From Christiangramia sp. (GTDB lineage Bacteria > Bacteroidota > Bacteroidia > Flavobacteriales > Flavobacteriaceae): a stretch of 21,698 nucleotides of DNA. Numbering within the stretch: position 1 is the first letter of the stretch; each line of letters starts with the position of its first letter. Below are positions 15,181-21,698 of the stretch, piece after piece. A program made the translations under genes and the position numbers. The notes beneath the pieces were generated by a model that saw only the letters and a program-made list of their open reading frames with translations, was not told the DNA's origin and searched no databases. The DNA lies in assembly GCA_024635735.1 (NCBI GenBank), contig JAGXII010000124.1, positions 1 through 21,698 on the forward strand, given 5' to 3'.

Positions 15181-16044
15181 TTAGTTAAATACTTCGCTAA
15201 ATGCATGGGTTTTATCATGACGTACTCCTTTTTCGGTGTTTTTTAACGTAATAATTTCATTATGAGCGTCATGTTCTAAAAACAAATAATAATTCTCGCT
15301 GGCAGCTTTTTCCAGAAATAATTTCTTTTCCGGAAGGGTCAATAGCGGCCTGGTGTCATAACCCATTACATAGGGTAATGGAATATGCCCCGCCGTTGGT
15401 AACAAATCTGCCATAAATACAAGCTTTTTCCCCTTGTAATTAATATGCGGAATCATTTGTTTATCTGTATGTCCATCAACAAATAATACGCCAAAGCCCA
15501 AATTATCGGCTTCCGAAAAATTCGCGCCTTTAGCTCTGTTGATAAAATGAAGTTGACCGCTTTCTTCCATAGGAAGAATATTTTCTTTTAAAAAGGAAGC
15601 TTTTTCACGATCATTGGGATTAGTAGCCCAATCCCAGTGTTCTTTTGTGCTCCAGAATCTTGCATTTTTGAAAGCTGGTTCATATCCCGTACGATTCTTA
15701 TTCCATTGAATAGATCCACCGCAATGGTCAAAATGAAGATGGGTCATAAAAACATCGGTAATATCATCACGGTGAAAACCATATTTTTTCAATGATTTAT
15801 CGATATTATTATCTCCCCAGAGATAATAATAACTGAAGAATTTTTCACTTTGCTTATCCCCCATTCCCGTATCGATTAATATCAGGCGATCGCCATTTTC
15901 TATAAGTAGGCACCGCGCAGCGATATCGATCATGTTATTAGAATCTGCCGGATTCGTTCTATTCCAAAGAGTTTTGGGAACTACTCCAAACATCGCACCA
16001 CCATCCAGCTTAAAATTTCCTGCTTCAATAGGGTAAAGGGTCAT
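15181..16044 (-). CDS. MBL-fold metallohydrolase (lactonase-like)
   Basis: A 287-residue cytoplasmic metallo-beta-lactamase-fold hydrolase without signal peptide. The di-metal site is HLHFDH at 102-107, then His192 in VDGHTDKQ, Asp212 in FMADLLP, and His258 in FLEHDAH. ILIDTGMGD at about 55-63 is the usual first strand motif. The overall layout (IDTGMGD, HLHFDHCGG, GHTDKQM, LEHD) resembles the AHL-lactonase-type/quinolone-degrading branch rather than true beta-lactamases or glyoxalase II, but the substrate is unknown. It is the first gene of the operon with the S8 and M1 peptidases; no full promoter consensus is seen upstream. The coupling to secreted peptidases is not explained by any known pathway. 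Confidence 0.88.
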   Translation of the reverse strand: MTLYPIEAGNFKLDGGAMFGVVPKTLWNRTNPADSNNMIDIAARCLLIENGDRLILIDTGMGDKQSEKFFSYYYLWGDNNIDKSLKKYGFHRDDITDVFMTHLHFDHCGGSIQWNKNRTGYEPAFKNARFWSTKEHWDWATNPNDREKASFLKENILPMEESGQLHFINRAKGANFSEADNLGFGVLFVDGHTDKQMIPHINYKGKKLVFMADLLPTAGHIPLPYVMGYDTRPLLTLPEKKLFLEKAASENYYLFLEHDAHNEIITLKNTEKGVRHDKTHAFSEVFN

Positions 16045-16206
16045 TTCAATATTTTAAAAATTACACTGCAAAATAGAAAATATGGAAGGTAAAATTAGGG
16101 AAATCCATCGAATTAACATCATATTATCATTGAGACTCTCCATAGCTTTTCTCTTTCATAGTTAAACATTTTGGTTATTTTTAGCTTTCATAAGAAATCG
16201 CTTTAT

Positions 16207-18075
16207 ATGTTAGAATTAGCAGGAATTATCATTTTAGGCATTATGGCCCAATGGTTTGCATGGAAACTTAAGATTCCTGCAATTCTGCCTTTAATTCTTG
16301 TTGGGCTTGCCGTAGGCCCTATAGCTACCCTTTTTACCCAGGATGGAGGCAAATTAATTGAACCTATCTGGACCGGGGAATCGGGATTATTTCCCGGAGA
16401 AAGTTTATTTTATTTTGTTTCCCTAGCTATTGGAGTTATTCTTTTTGAAGGAGGTTTAACCCTTCGGAAAGGGGAAATTCTTAATGTAGGACCGGTAATA
16501 GTAAAACTTATTACGGTAGCTGTAATTGTGACTTTTATCGGGGCAGGAATAGCCGCTCATTTTATTTTTGGTCTTAGCTGGCAGATTGCTTTTTTGTTTG
16601 CTGCGCTTATCATTGTAACCGGACCTACGGTAATCACTCCTATTCTCCGGAATATTCCAATGAAAAAAGATATCTCAGCAATTTTAAAATGGGAAGGAAT
16701 TCTTATTGATCCTATCGGTGCTCTTGTCGCGGTATTGATGTTTGAGTTTATTAGCGCGGAACAGGGTTCCCAGTTTACTGAAACAGCTCTGCTGGAATTT
16801 GGTAAGATTGTTTTATTCGGATTCTCTTTCGGGTTCACCTTTGCCCACGCCCTGGCATTTGCCATAAAGAAAAATGTGATTCCGCATTACCTATTGAATG
16901 TTCTAACTCTTGCAACGGTCCTGGGTGTTTTTGTTTTGTCAGATCTATTTGCTCATGAAAGTGGACTGCTGGCGGTAGTGATCATGGGAATGGTAATGGG
17001 AAATACCAATTTACCCAACCTTAAAGAACTACTCTATTTCAAGGAATCGCTGAGTATTTTATTGATCTCCATTCTTTTTATACTTCTGGCTGCCAATATC
17101 AATATGGAAGATTTATACCTGGTGTATAATACAAAGGCGCTTCTTCTTTTTGCCACCGTGGTATTAATTATAAGGCCCATGGGAGTTTTTATTAGCAGTA
17201 TAGGCTCTTCGCTGAAGGTGAATGAAAAATTATTTATAAGCTGGGTTGGACCACGAGGAATTGTAGCCGCCGGTATCGCTTCCTTATTCGGAATTGAACT
17301 TGCCAATCAGGGTGTTGAAGGCGCTGAATATATAACTCCGCTGGTTTTTCTTATCGTTTTAGGAACGGTTTTACTGAATGCAACTACCGCACGACTTTTT
17401 GCTAAGCTGGTAGGAGTCTTTTTGAAAAACTCACAGGGAATTTTAATTATTGGAGCTTCAACTATTTCCAGACTAATCGCTTCTTATCTTAAAAAGAACA
17501 ATCGCCATGTTGTATTGGTTGATAACAATGGAACCAATATTAAAAAAGCACGTGAGCTGGGTCTTGACGCGATTCAGGATAATGTTTATTCAGACGATTT
17601 AATTAATAATATCGAGTTGAATGATGTGGGTTATCTAATGGCCATGACAGGGAATAATGAGGTAAACATGAATGCTATTGAAAAGTTCAGAAAACATTTT
17701 GGGGAGAATGGATCCTTTCGGGTAGTTTCTTCAGATGAAATGTATGATCCCGAAAATAATCCGAAAGAAGGGCTGTTTTCACAAACCGATGATTACATAA
17801 AACTAACGAACCTCGCACGCAAATATCCTTCTATTCACGAGATCGAACTGAACTCAAAAGAGCACTATGAAGGTTTGATAGAAATTAGTAAAACCGATCC
17901 CGATATTATCCCTCTTTTTGTAAAAAATAAAGAAGGAGAATTAAGTATTATTCCTTCTAATAGCATGGAGGTAGATATTGAAGAAGGATTCATGCTGGTC
18001 TATCTGGGGAAACAGGTTGAAGCCGGCGATAGTGAAGAAAAGGAAAATATAGAAGAGAATATAGAAACCGATTAA
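16207..18075 (+). CDS. CPA1-type cation:proton antiporter with RCK (TrkA-N/TrkA-C) domains
   Basis: The protein is 622 residues from ATG 16207. The frame is open back to a TTG at 16171, but the hydrophobic N-terminus MLELAGIIILG fits the family start. About 12-13 membrane segments cover 1-405. Signatures are FEGGL (80-84), VTGPTVITPIL (137-147), the ion-site region KWEGILIDP with Glu163 and Asp168, and VGPRGIVAAG (347-356), diagnostic for CPA1 exchangers. The cytoplasmic part has a Rossmann-like TrkA-N domain (about 410-530; GILIIGAS near 411-418, VVLVDNN near 435-441) and a TrkA-C-like module (about 550-600), which typically bind nucleotides to gate transport. The layout resembles YcgO/CvrA (NhaP2) K+/H+ or Na+/H+ exchangers. 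It stands alone and its stop overlaps the yebC stop. Confidence 0.92.
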   Translation: MLELAGIIILGIMAQWFAWKLKIPAILPLILVGLAVGPIATLFTQDGGKLIEPIWTGESGLFPGESLFYFVSLAIGVILFEGGLTLRKGEILNVGPVIVKLITVAVIVTFIGAGIAAHFIFGLSWQIAFLFAALIIVTGPTVITPILRNIPMKKDISAILKWEGILIDPIGALVAVLMFEFISAEQGSQFTETALLEFGKIVLFGFSFGFTFAHALAFAIKKNVIPHYLLNVLTLATVLGVFVLSDLFAHESGLLAVVIMGMVMGNTNLPNLKELLYFKESLSILLISILFILLAANINMEDLYLVYNTKALLLFATVVLIIRPMGVFISSIGSSLKVNEKLFISWVGPRGIVAAGIASLFGIELANQGVEGAEYITPLVFLIVLGTVLLNATTARLFAKLVGVFLKNSQGILIIGASTISRLIASYLKKNNRHVVLVDNNGTNIKKARELGLDAIQDNVYSDDLINNIELNDVGYLMAMTGNNEVNMNAIEKFRKHFGENGSFRVVSSDEMYDPENNPKEGLFSQTDDYIKLTNLARKYPSIHEIELNSKEHYEGLIEISKTDPDIIPLFVKNKEGELSIIPSNSMEVDIEEGFMLVYLGKQVEAGDSEEKENIEENIETD

Positions 18076-18833
18076 TCTTCTTTTTCCATTTCTTCAATGA
18101 GTTCATCGGTGATCTCCAGGTTGTGATAAACATTCTGAACATCGTCGTCATCTTCAAATTTCTCCACCAGATTAAGAATTTTCATAGCGTCTTCTACTGG
18201 TAATTCCGAGGTGTTTAAAGGAATTCGCTGAATTTCAGAGTTCCGGAACTCTATTTTAAGCTCCTCTAATTTTGAAGACATCAGGCCAAAATCGGTAAAT
18301 TCAGTATATACGGTTATAAATTCCTCTTCCTTTTCAATTTTAGTAGCGCCGCCTTCAATAAGTTCCAGTTCAAATTCTTCAGGATCCATTTCGATCTTTT
18401 CACGATCAATCACAAAAACACCTTTCTTATCAAAAAGAAATTCCAGGGAACCGTTCGTGCCAAGGCTTCCTCCGTTTTTCGAAAAAATTGATCTTACCGA
18501 AGCCACGGTCCTGTTAGTATTATCGGTGGTACATTCTACAAATATCGCGATGCCATTGGGACCATATCCTTCAAAGGTTACGGTTTCATAACTATCGGCA
18601 TCAGCGCCGCTAGCTTTTTTTATAGCACGTTCTATGGTATCCTTGGGCATATTCACCCCTTTGGCATTTTGGATGGCATTTCTAAGTCCGGGATTCGCTT
18701 CTGGATCTGGACCACCGCCTTCTTTTACCGCAACGGTGATCTCCTTGATCGCTCTGGTAAATTGTTTTGCTCTTCTTTCATCCTGCGCTCCTTTTCGATG
18801 CTTAATATTTGCCCATTTGGAATGTCCGGCCAT
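18072..18833 (-). CDS. yebC: YebC/PmpR family DNA-binding/translation-associated protein
   Basis: A 253-residue member of the TACO1/YebC family. The N-terminal MAGHSKWANIKHRKG and DERRAKQFTRAIKEI blocks and the VNMPKDTIERAIKKASG motif (about 60-76) are diagnostic. The three-domain length is normal, with an acidic C-terminus. Members were named as transcriptional regulators (PmpR), but recent work on YebC-type proteins supports a role in translation of difficult peptide stretches; which applies here is unknown. The stop codon shares 2 nt with the antiporter stop (TTAA at 18072-18075). Upstream, the region from 7 nt before the ATG is occupied by heptad repeats, so its leader appears to include them. 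The closest -7-like element is at 18888-18895. Confidence 0.95.
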   Translation of the reverse strand: MAGHSKWANIKHRKGAQDERRAKQFTRAIKEITVAVKEGGGPDPEANPGLRNAIQNAKGVNMPKDTIERAIKKASGADADSYETVTFEGYGPNGIAIFVECTTDNTNRTVASVRSIFSKNGGSLGTNGSLEFLFDKKGVFVIDREKIEMDPEEFELELIEGGATKIEKEEEFITVYTEFTDFGLMSSKLEELKIEFRNSEIQRIPLNTSELPVEDAMKILNLVEKFEDDDDVQNVYHNLEITDELIEEMEKED

Positions 18834-18839
18834 TGTTGA

Positions 18840-18867
18840 TTTTTAGTTTATAGTTCGTAGTTCTGAG
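18840..18867 (+). repeat. Left heptad-repeat array flanking the four-helix-bundle gene
   Basis: Four contiguous 7-nt units end in AG (phases 18840-46, 18847-53, 18854-60, 18861-67), with consensus TTYNNAG. The last two are TTCGTAG and TTCTGAG, which recur exactly in the right array on the opposite strand. The 10-mer TAGTTCTGAG (18858-18867) is perfectly inverted at 19340-19349. Confidence 0.6.
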
Positions 18868-18887
18868 ACTGATTTTTCGTAATAATA

Positions 18888-18895
18888 CAAAAATA
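18888..18895 (-). promoter_or_regulatory. Candidate -7 element (TATTTTTG) for yebC
   Basis: TATTTTTG on the minus strand matches TAnnTTTG about 55 nt upstream of yebC. There is no TTG at -33. If used, the heptad repeats would lie in the yebC 5' untranslated leader. In AT-rich DNA such a match can be chance. Confidence 0.3.
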
Positions 18896-18968
18896 AAAAA
18901 GTTCAGGAGAAATTATAAACTGCTGGTTTTTATTCCATTGAATTATATTAAATACTATATTCCGAGAT

Positions 18969-19325
18969 ATGAAATTTAAATTCGAAGAATTAGATGTGTA
19001 TAATAAATCATTGATTTTTACAGACATAGTCTACACAATCACAAAAGATTTTCCCAAAGAGGAAACCTATTGTTTAATTTCCCAGTTCAGACGAGCAGCT
19101 GTTTCAGTTTCGTTGAATATAGCTGAAGGTTCAGGAGGTTCAAAAAAAGAATTTTCCAGGTATTTAGGAATAGCCTCTAACTCCTTAAAAGAATGCATTG
19201 TTTGTATAACTATCGCCGAAAGACAGAATTATATAAGTTCAGAAGATGAGAATAAAATGCGTAATGATTTAGTCGAAATATCAAAAATGATTTACGGTCT
19301 TAAAAAATACCTCTTGAAAGAATAA
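18969..19325 (+). CDS. Four-helix-bundle protein (S23/23S-rRNA intervening-sequence protein family)
   Basis: A 118-residue all-helical protein. The family motifs are clear: LDVYNKSLIFTDIVY (helix 1), KDFPKEETYCLISQFRRAAVSVSLNIAEGSG (about 27-57, split across helix 2, with the invariant RRAAVS and NIAEG), KKEFSRYLGIASNSLKE (60-76) and a final MIYGLKKYL helix. The fold (TIGR02436) was first found in intervening sequences of 23S rRNA genes and is related to the Avd accessory proteins of diversity-generating retroelements. Most Bacteroidota copies are solitary genes of unknown function, probably nucleic-acid binding pentamers. No rRNA, reverse transcriptase or template repeat is present here. The gene lies opposite in strand to lepA and yebC and is flanked by inverted heptad arrays. 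Confidence 0.9.
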   Translation: MKFKFEELDVYNKSLIFTDIVYTITKDFPKEETYCLISQFRRAAVSVSLNIAEGSGGSKKEFSRYLGIASNSLKECIVCITIAERQNYISSEDENKMRNDLVEISKMIYGLKKYLLKE

Positions 19326-19332
19326 ATAGAAT

Positions 19333-19367
19333 CTACGAACTCAGAACTAAAAGCTCCGAACTAAGAT
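19333..19367 (-). repeat. Right heptad-repeat array, abutting the lepA stop codon
   Basis: Five contiguous 7-nt units read on the minus strand as ATCTTAG, then TTCGGAG, then three more ending TTCTGAG and TTCGTAG (phases 19333-39, 19340-46, 19347-53, 19354-60, 19361-67). They are oriented opposite to the left array, and the outer end overlaps the TAA of lepA by 1 nt. Confidence 0.65.
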
Positions 19368-21163
19368 TAGTCATTCAACTTAAGAACTGCCATAAAAGCT
19401 TCCTGAGGAATCTCAACATTCCCTACCTGGCGCATACGTTTTTTACCCTTTTTCTGCTTTTCAAGAAGCTTTCTTTTACGGGAAATATCTCCCCCATAAC
19501 ATTTTGCGGTAACATCCTTTCTTAAGGCTTTTACGGTTTCACGGGCAATGATCTTGGCTCCGATCGCGGCCTGAATAGGAATATCAAATTGTTGTCTTGG
19601 GATAAGCTCTTTCAGCTTTTCACACATCTTTTTACCAATATCATAGGCATTATCCACGTGTAATAGTGCGGAAAGCGCATCAACAGTATTGCCGTTCAGT
19701 AGAATATCAACTTTTACCAGTTTAGACTGTCGCAGTCCAATTGGTGAATAATCAAAAGAGGCATAACCTCTGGAAACAGTTTTTAATCTATCGTAAAAAT
19801 CGAAAACAATTTCTGCTAGAGGCATATCAAAAGTCAATTCTACTCTTTCTGTAGTAAGGTATGTTTGATTTACTATCTCTCCTCTTTTCTCGATACATAG
19901 AGACATTACATTTCCTACATAATCTGCTTTGGTAATGATGGTAGCCTTGATAAAAGGTTCCTCTACCCGGTTTAAACTTGATGGTTCCGGCAGGTCTGAA
20001 GGGTTATTTACGAGAATAACCTGATCAGGATTTTTGTTTGTATAAGCGTGATAAGAAACGTTAGGAACCGTAGTAATCACGGTCATATCAAATTCCCGTT
20101 CCAGTCTTTCCTGAATGATTTCAAGGTGAAGCATTCCAAGGAATCCACATCTAAAACCAAATCCAAGTGCGGCAGAACTTTCAGGTAGAAATACCAGAGA
20201 AGCATCATTCAGCTGAAGTTTTTCCATAGAAGATCTTAATTCCTCATAGTCTTCAGTATCTACGGGATAGATTCCCGCGAAAACCATAGGTTTTACATCC
20301 TCGAAACCAGCAACAGCTTCCGTCGTAGGATTTACAGCACTTGTGATAGTATCACCCACTTTTACCTCGCGGGCATCTTTAATACCAGTGATTAAATATC
20401 CCACATCTCCTGTTTTAATCTCCTGTCTTGGAAATTGTTTCAGGCGAAGTGTTCCAACTTCATCGGCATCATATGTTTTATTCGTTGCTACGAATTTAAT
20501 TTTCTCTCCTTTTTTGATAGAGCCGTTGATCACTCTAAAATAAGTCTCTACCCCACGAAATGGATTATAGACCGAATCAAATATCAGGGCTCTTAAGGGA
20601 GCATCAACTTTTCCGCTTGGTGCAGGAATACGGTTAATAATAGCATCCAGAATTTCCTTGATTCCAAGTCCGGTTTTTGCACTTGCAGGGATCACTTCAG
20701 AAGGATCACAGCCTAAAAGATCCACAATATCATCGGTTACTTCTTCAGGATTGGCGCTGGGCAGATCCACCTTGTTCAAAATCGGAATAATCTCCAGGTC
20801 ATTTTCAAGCGCCAGGTATAAATTTGAAATGGTTTGAGCCTGAATACTCTGTGCGGCATCAACTACTAACAAAGCACCTTCACATGCAGCGATAGAACGG
20901 GAAACTTCGTAAGAGAAATCAACGTGGCCGGGAGTATCAATAAGATTCAAAACATATTCTTCCCCTTCGTGTACATAATCCATCTGGATAGCGTGACTTT
21001 TTATCGTGATCCCGCGTTCACGTTCCAGATCCATACTGTCCAGTAACTGTTCCTGTTTCTCTCTTTCGGTCACAGAACCTGTGAAATCCAGCAGCCTGTC
21101 TGCCAGTGTACTCTTACCGTGGTCAATATGCGCAATAATGCAAAAGTTTCGAATATTCTTCAT
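19367..21163 (-). CDS. lepA: Elongation factor 4 (LepA)
   Basis: A 598-residue translational GTPase that binds ribosomes and is linked to back-translocation and to 30S assembly. G-domain motifs are AHIDHGKST (11-19), DTPGH (76-80) and NKVD (130-133); the RGITIK switch region is at about 50-55. Domains II, III and V resemble EF-G, and the LepA-specific C-terminal domain ends near GGDISRKRKLLEKQKKGKK, which marks LepA rather than EF-G or TypA. Length is normal (E. coli 599). The stop codon is directly followed by the heptad repeats of the neighbouring unit, so no conventional terminator is seen. A TATATTTG element lies 53 nt upstream of the ATG. Confidence 0.97.
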   Translation of the reverse strand: MKNIRNFCIIAHIDHGKSTLADRLLDFTGSVTEREKQEQLLDSMDLERERGITIKSHAIQMDYVHEGEEYVLNLIDTPGHVDFSYEVSRSIAACEGALLVVDAAQSIQAQTISNLYLALENDLEIIPILNKVDLPSANPEEVTDDIVDLLGCDPSEVIPASAKTGLGIKEILDAIINRIPAPSGKVDAPLRALIFDSVYNPFRGVETYFRVINGSIKKGEKIKFVATNKTYDADEVGTLRLKQFPRQEIKTGDVGYLITGIKDAREVKVGDTITSAVNPTTEAVAGFEDVKPMVFAGIYPVDTEDYEELRSSMEKLQLNDASLVFLPESSAALGFGFRCGFLGMLHLEIIQERLEREFDMTVITTVPNVSYHAYTNKNPDQVILVNNPSDLPEPSSLNRVEEPFIKATIITKADYVGNVMSLCIEKRGEIVNQTYLTTERVELTFDMPLAEIVFDFYDRLKTVSRGYASFDYSPIGLRQSKLVKVDILLNGNTVDALSALLHVDNAYDIGKKMCEKLKELIPRQQFDIPIQAAIGAKIIARETVKALRKDVTAKCYGGDISRKRKLLEKQKKGKKRMRQVGNVEIPQEAFMAVLKLND

Positions 21164-21215
21164 CTTCCAATTTTGAATCTAATTCCCCTATTAAAATGTG
21201 GCGAATTTAAGAGTA

Positions 21216-21223
21216 CAAATATA
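21216..21223 (-). promoter_or_regulatory. Candidate -7 element (TATATTTG) for lepA
   Basis: TATATTTG on the minus strand fits TAnnTTTG, 53 nt upstream of lepA in the 180-bp divergent gap with murQ. The nearest upstream TTGs are 3 and 28 nt away, outside the usual 17-23 spacing. Confidence 0.4.
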
Positions 21224-21343
21224 ATTCAATTAATAGTCTTACATAAAATTTCAAGTTTATGTTTGTTTTCTTGTGGAATAGTCTTTAGTTACGGAAATTT
21301 ATACATTAATTTATTTCAAAATTTCTTCTGCTAATAAATTTAA

Positions 21344-21698
21344 ATGCTTTCAATGAGAAACCATAGCCCGGATACCGAGAAAGTCTCAAATTATGACCAT
21401 CTGGAGAAGATGAGCACCTCAGAATTATTAAAAAATATAAACCGGGAAGATCTAACGGTTGCAGCGAGCGTGCAGAAGGTAATTCCCGCGATTGAAAAAC
21501 TGGTTGATGAGATCGTTCCAAAGATCGAAGAGGGTGGACGATTGTTTTACATTGGAGCCGGAACCAGCGGAAGGCTTGGTGTACTTGATGCTTCAGAATG
21601 CCCGCCTACTTTTGGAGTAAGTCCGGGAATTGTAATTGGCTTAATTGCAGGTGGAGATAAAGCTCTGAGAGACGCGGTAGAAAATGCCGAAGATGATA
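21344..21698 (+). CDS. murQ: N-acetylmuramic acid 6-phosphate etherase, 5' part (runs off window)
   Basis: The reading frame is open to the end of the window (about 118 codons; the full protein is normally about 270-300). MurQ cleaves the D-lactyl ether of N-acetylmuramic acid 6-phosphate, giving GlcNAc-6-phosphate in cell-wall sugar recycling. Diagnostic blocks are the N-terminal TSELLKNINREDLTVAASV, then GGRLFYIGAGTSGRLGVLDA with the SIS-domain phosphosugar loop, then SECPPTFGVSPG, then IAGGDKAL. The start may be ATG 21344 or the in-frame ATG 21353; nothing in the leader decides between them. A TATGTTTG element at 21258-21265 is a weak promoter candidate. Truncation is due to the window edge, not a mutation. 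Confidence 0.95.
   Translation, partial: MLSMRNHSPDTEKVSNYDHLEKMSTSELLKNINREDLTVAASVQKVIPAIEKLVDEIVPKIEEGGRLFYIGAGTSGRLGVLDASECPPTFGVSPGIVIGLIAGGDKALRDAVENAEDD

Noticed and set aside
16171..16206. TTG-initiated 12-residue N-terminal extension of the antiporter
   Set aside because: The extension is polar/basic and unlike the family N-terminus. ATG at 16207 begins directly with the first hydrophobic helix.
18969..19325. Diversity-generating retroelement (Avd-like protein)
   Set aside because: The protein is in the related fold family, but there is no reverse transcriptase, no template/variable repeat pair and no variable target gene within the window.
18840..19367. CRISPR-like or IS terminal inverted repeats
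   Set aside because: The repeats are contiguous degenerate heptads without spacers, and no transposase or target-site duplication was recognised, so neither CRISPR nor a standard IS label fits.
21344..21698. murQ as a truncated pseudogene
   Set aside because: The frame is intact to the last base and simply leaves the window; no frameshift or premature stop is present.

Overview
The window looks like a chromosomal segment of a marine-type member of the Flavobacteriaceae. The gene content (lineage-typical RNase R, RnpA followed by an S41 protease, Bacteroidota-type hydrolases) and the protein sequences resemble Gramella/Christiangramia and close relatives. Genes lack strong Shine-Dalgarno sequences, and several promoters match the Bacteroidota pattern TTG-N17-23-TAnnTTTG. 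The genus is inferred from protein look-and-feel, not from a search. Base composition is low in G+C, and the region is gene-dense with no rRNA operon, CRISPR array, prophage or IS transposase.

Layout: (1) 1-1171, a minus-strand three-gene envelope/stress cassette (YtxH protein, Phage_holin_3_6-like membrane protein, DUF6327-like protein) ending at a strong terminator. (2) 1260-3554, glnS on minus, then folB and tRNA-Cys(GCA) on plus. (3) 3556-6621, a shared terminator, a LysE-type exporter and rnr (RNase R), all on minus. (4) 6622-7780, a short plus-strand pair (small membrane protein, DUF2007 protein) followed by a 513-bp, very AT-rich, repeat-bearing noncoding stretch. (5) 7781-8677, rpiB and an ElaA-like acetyltransferase on plus. 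(6) 8667-11515, a minus-strand operon rnpA -> S41 protease -> sterol desaturase/fatty acid hydroxylase-like membrane protein. (7) 11543-16044, a minus-strand operon metallo-beta-lactamase-fold hydrolase -> subtilisin lipoprotein -> M1 metallopeptidase, closed by a clear terminator. (8) 16207-18833, a CPA1-type cation/proton antiporter with an RCK domain (plus), convergent with yebC (minus). (9) 18840-19367, a four-helix-bundle (S23/IVP-like) gene flanked by inverted arrays of degenerate 7-nt repeats and lodged between yebC and lepA. (10) lepA on minus, and the 5' part of murQ on plus running off the end of the window.

Most genes are housekeeping: translation and RNA metabolism (glnS, tRNA-Cys, rnr, rnpA, yebC, lepA), folate (folB), pentose phosphate (rpiB) and cell-wall recycling (murQ). 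The most unusual structures are the heptad-repeat/four-helix-bundle unit at 18840-19367 and the structured AT-rich gap at 7268-7780. The first looks like a small mobile or formerly mobile cassette. The second has some features of an origin or regulatory region but lacks a convincing DnaA-box cluster.
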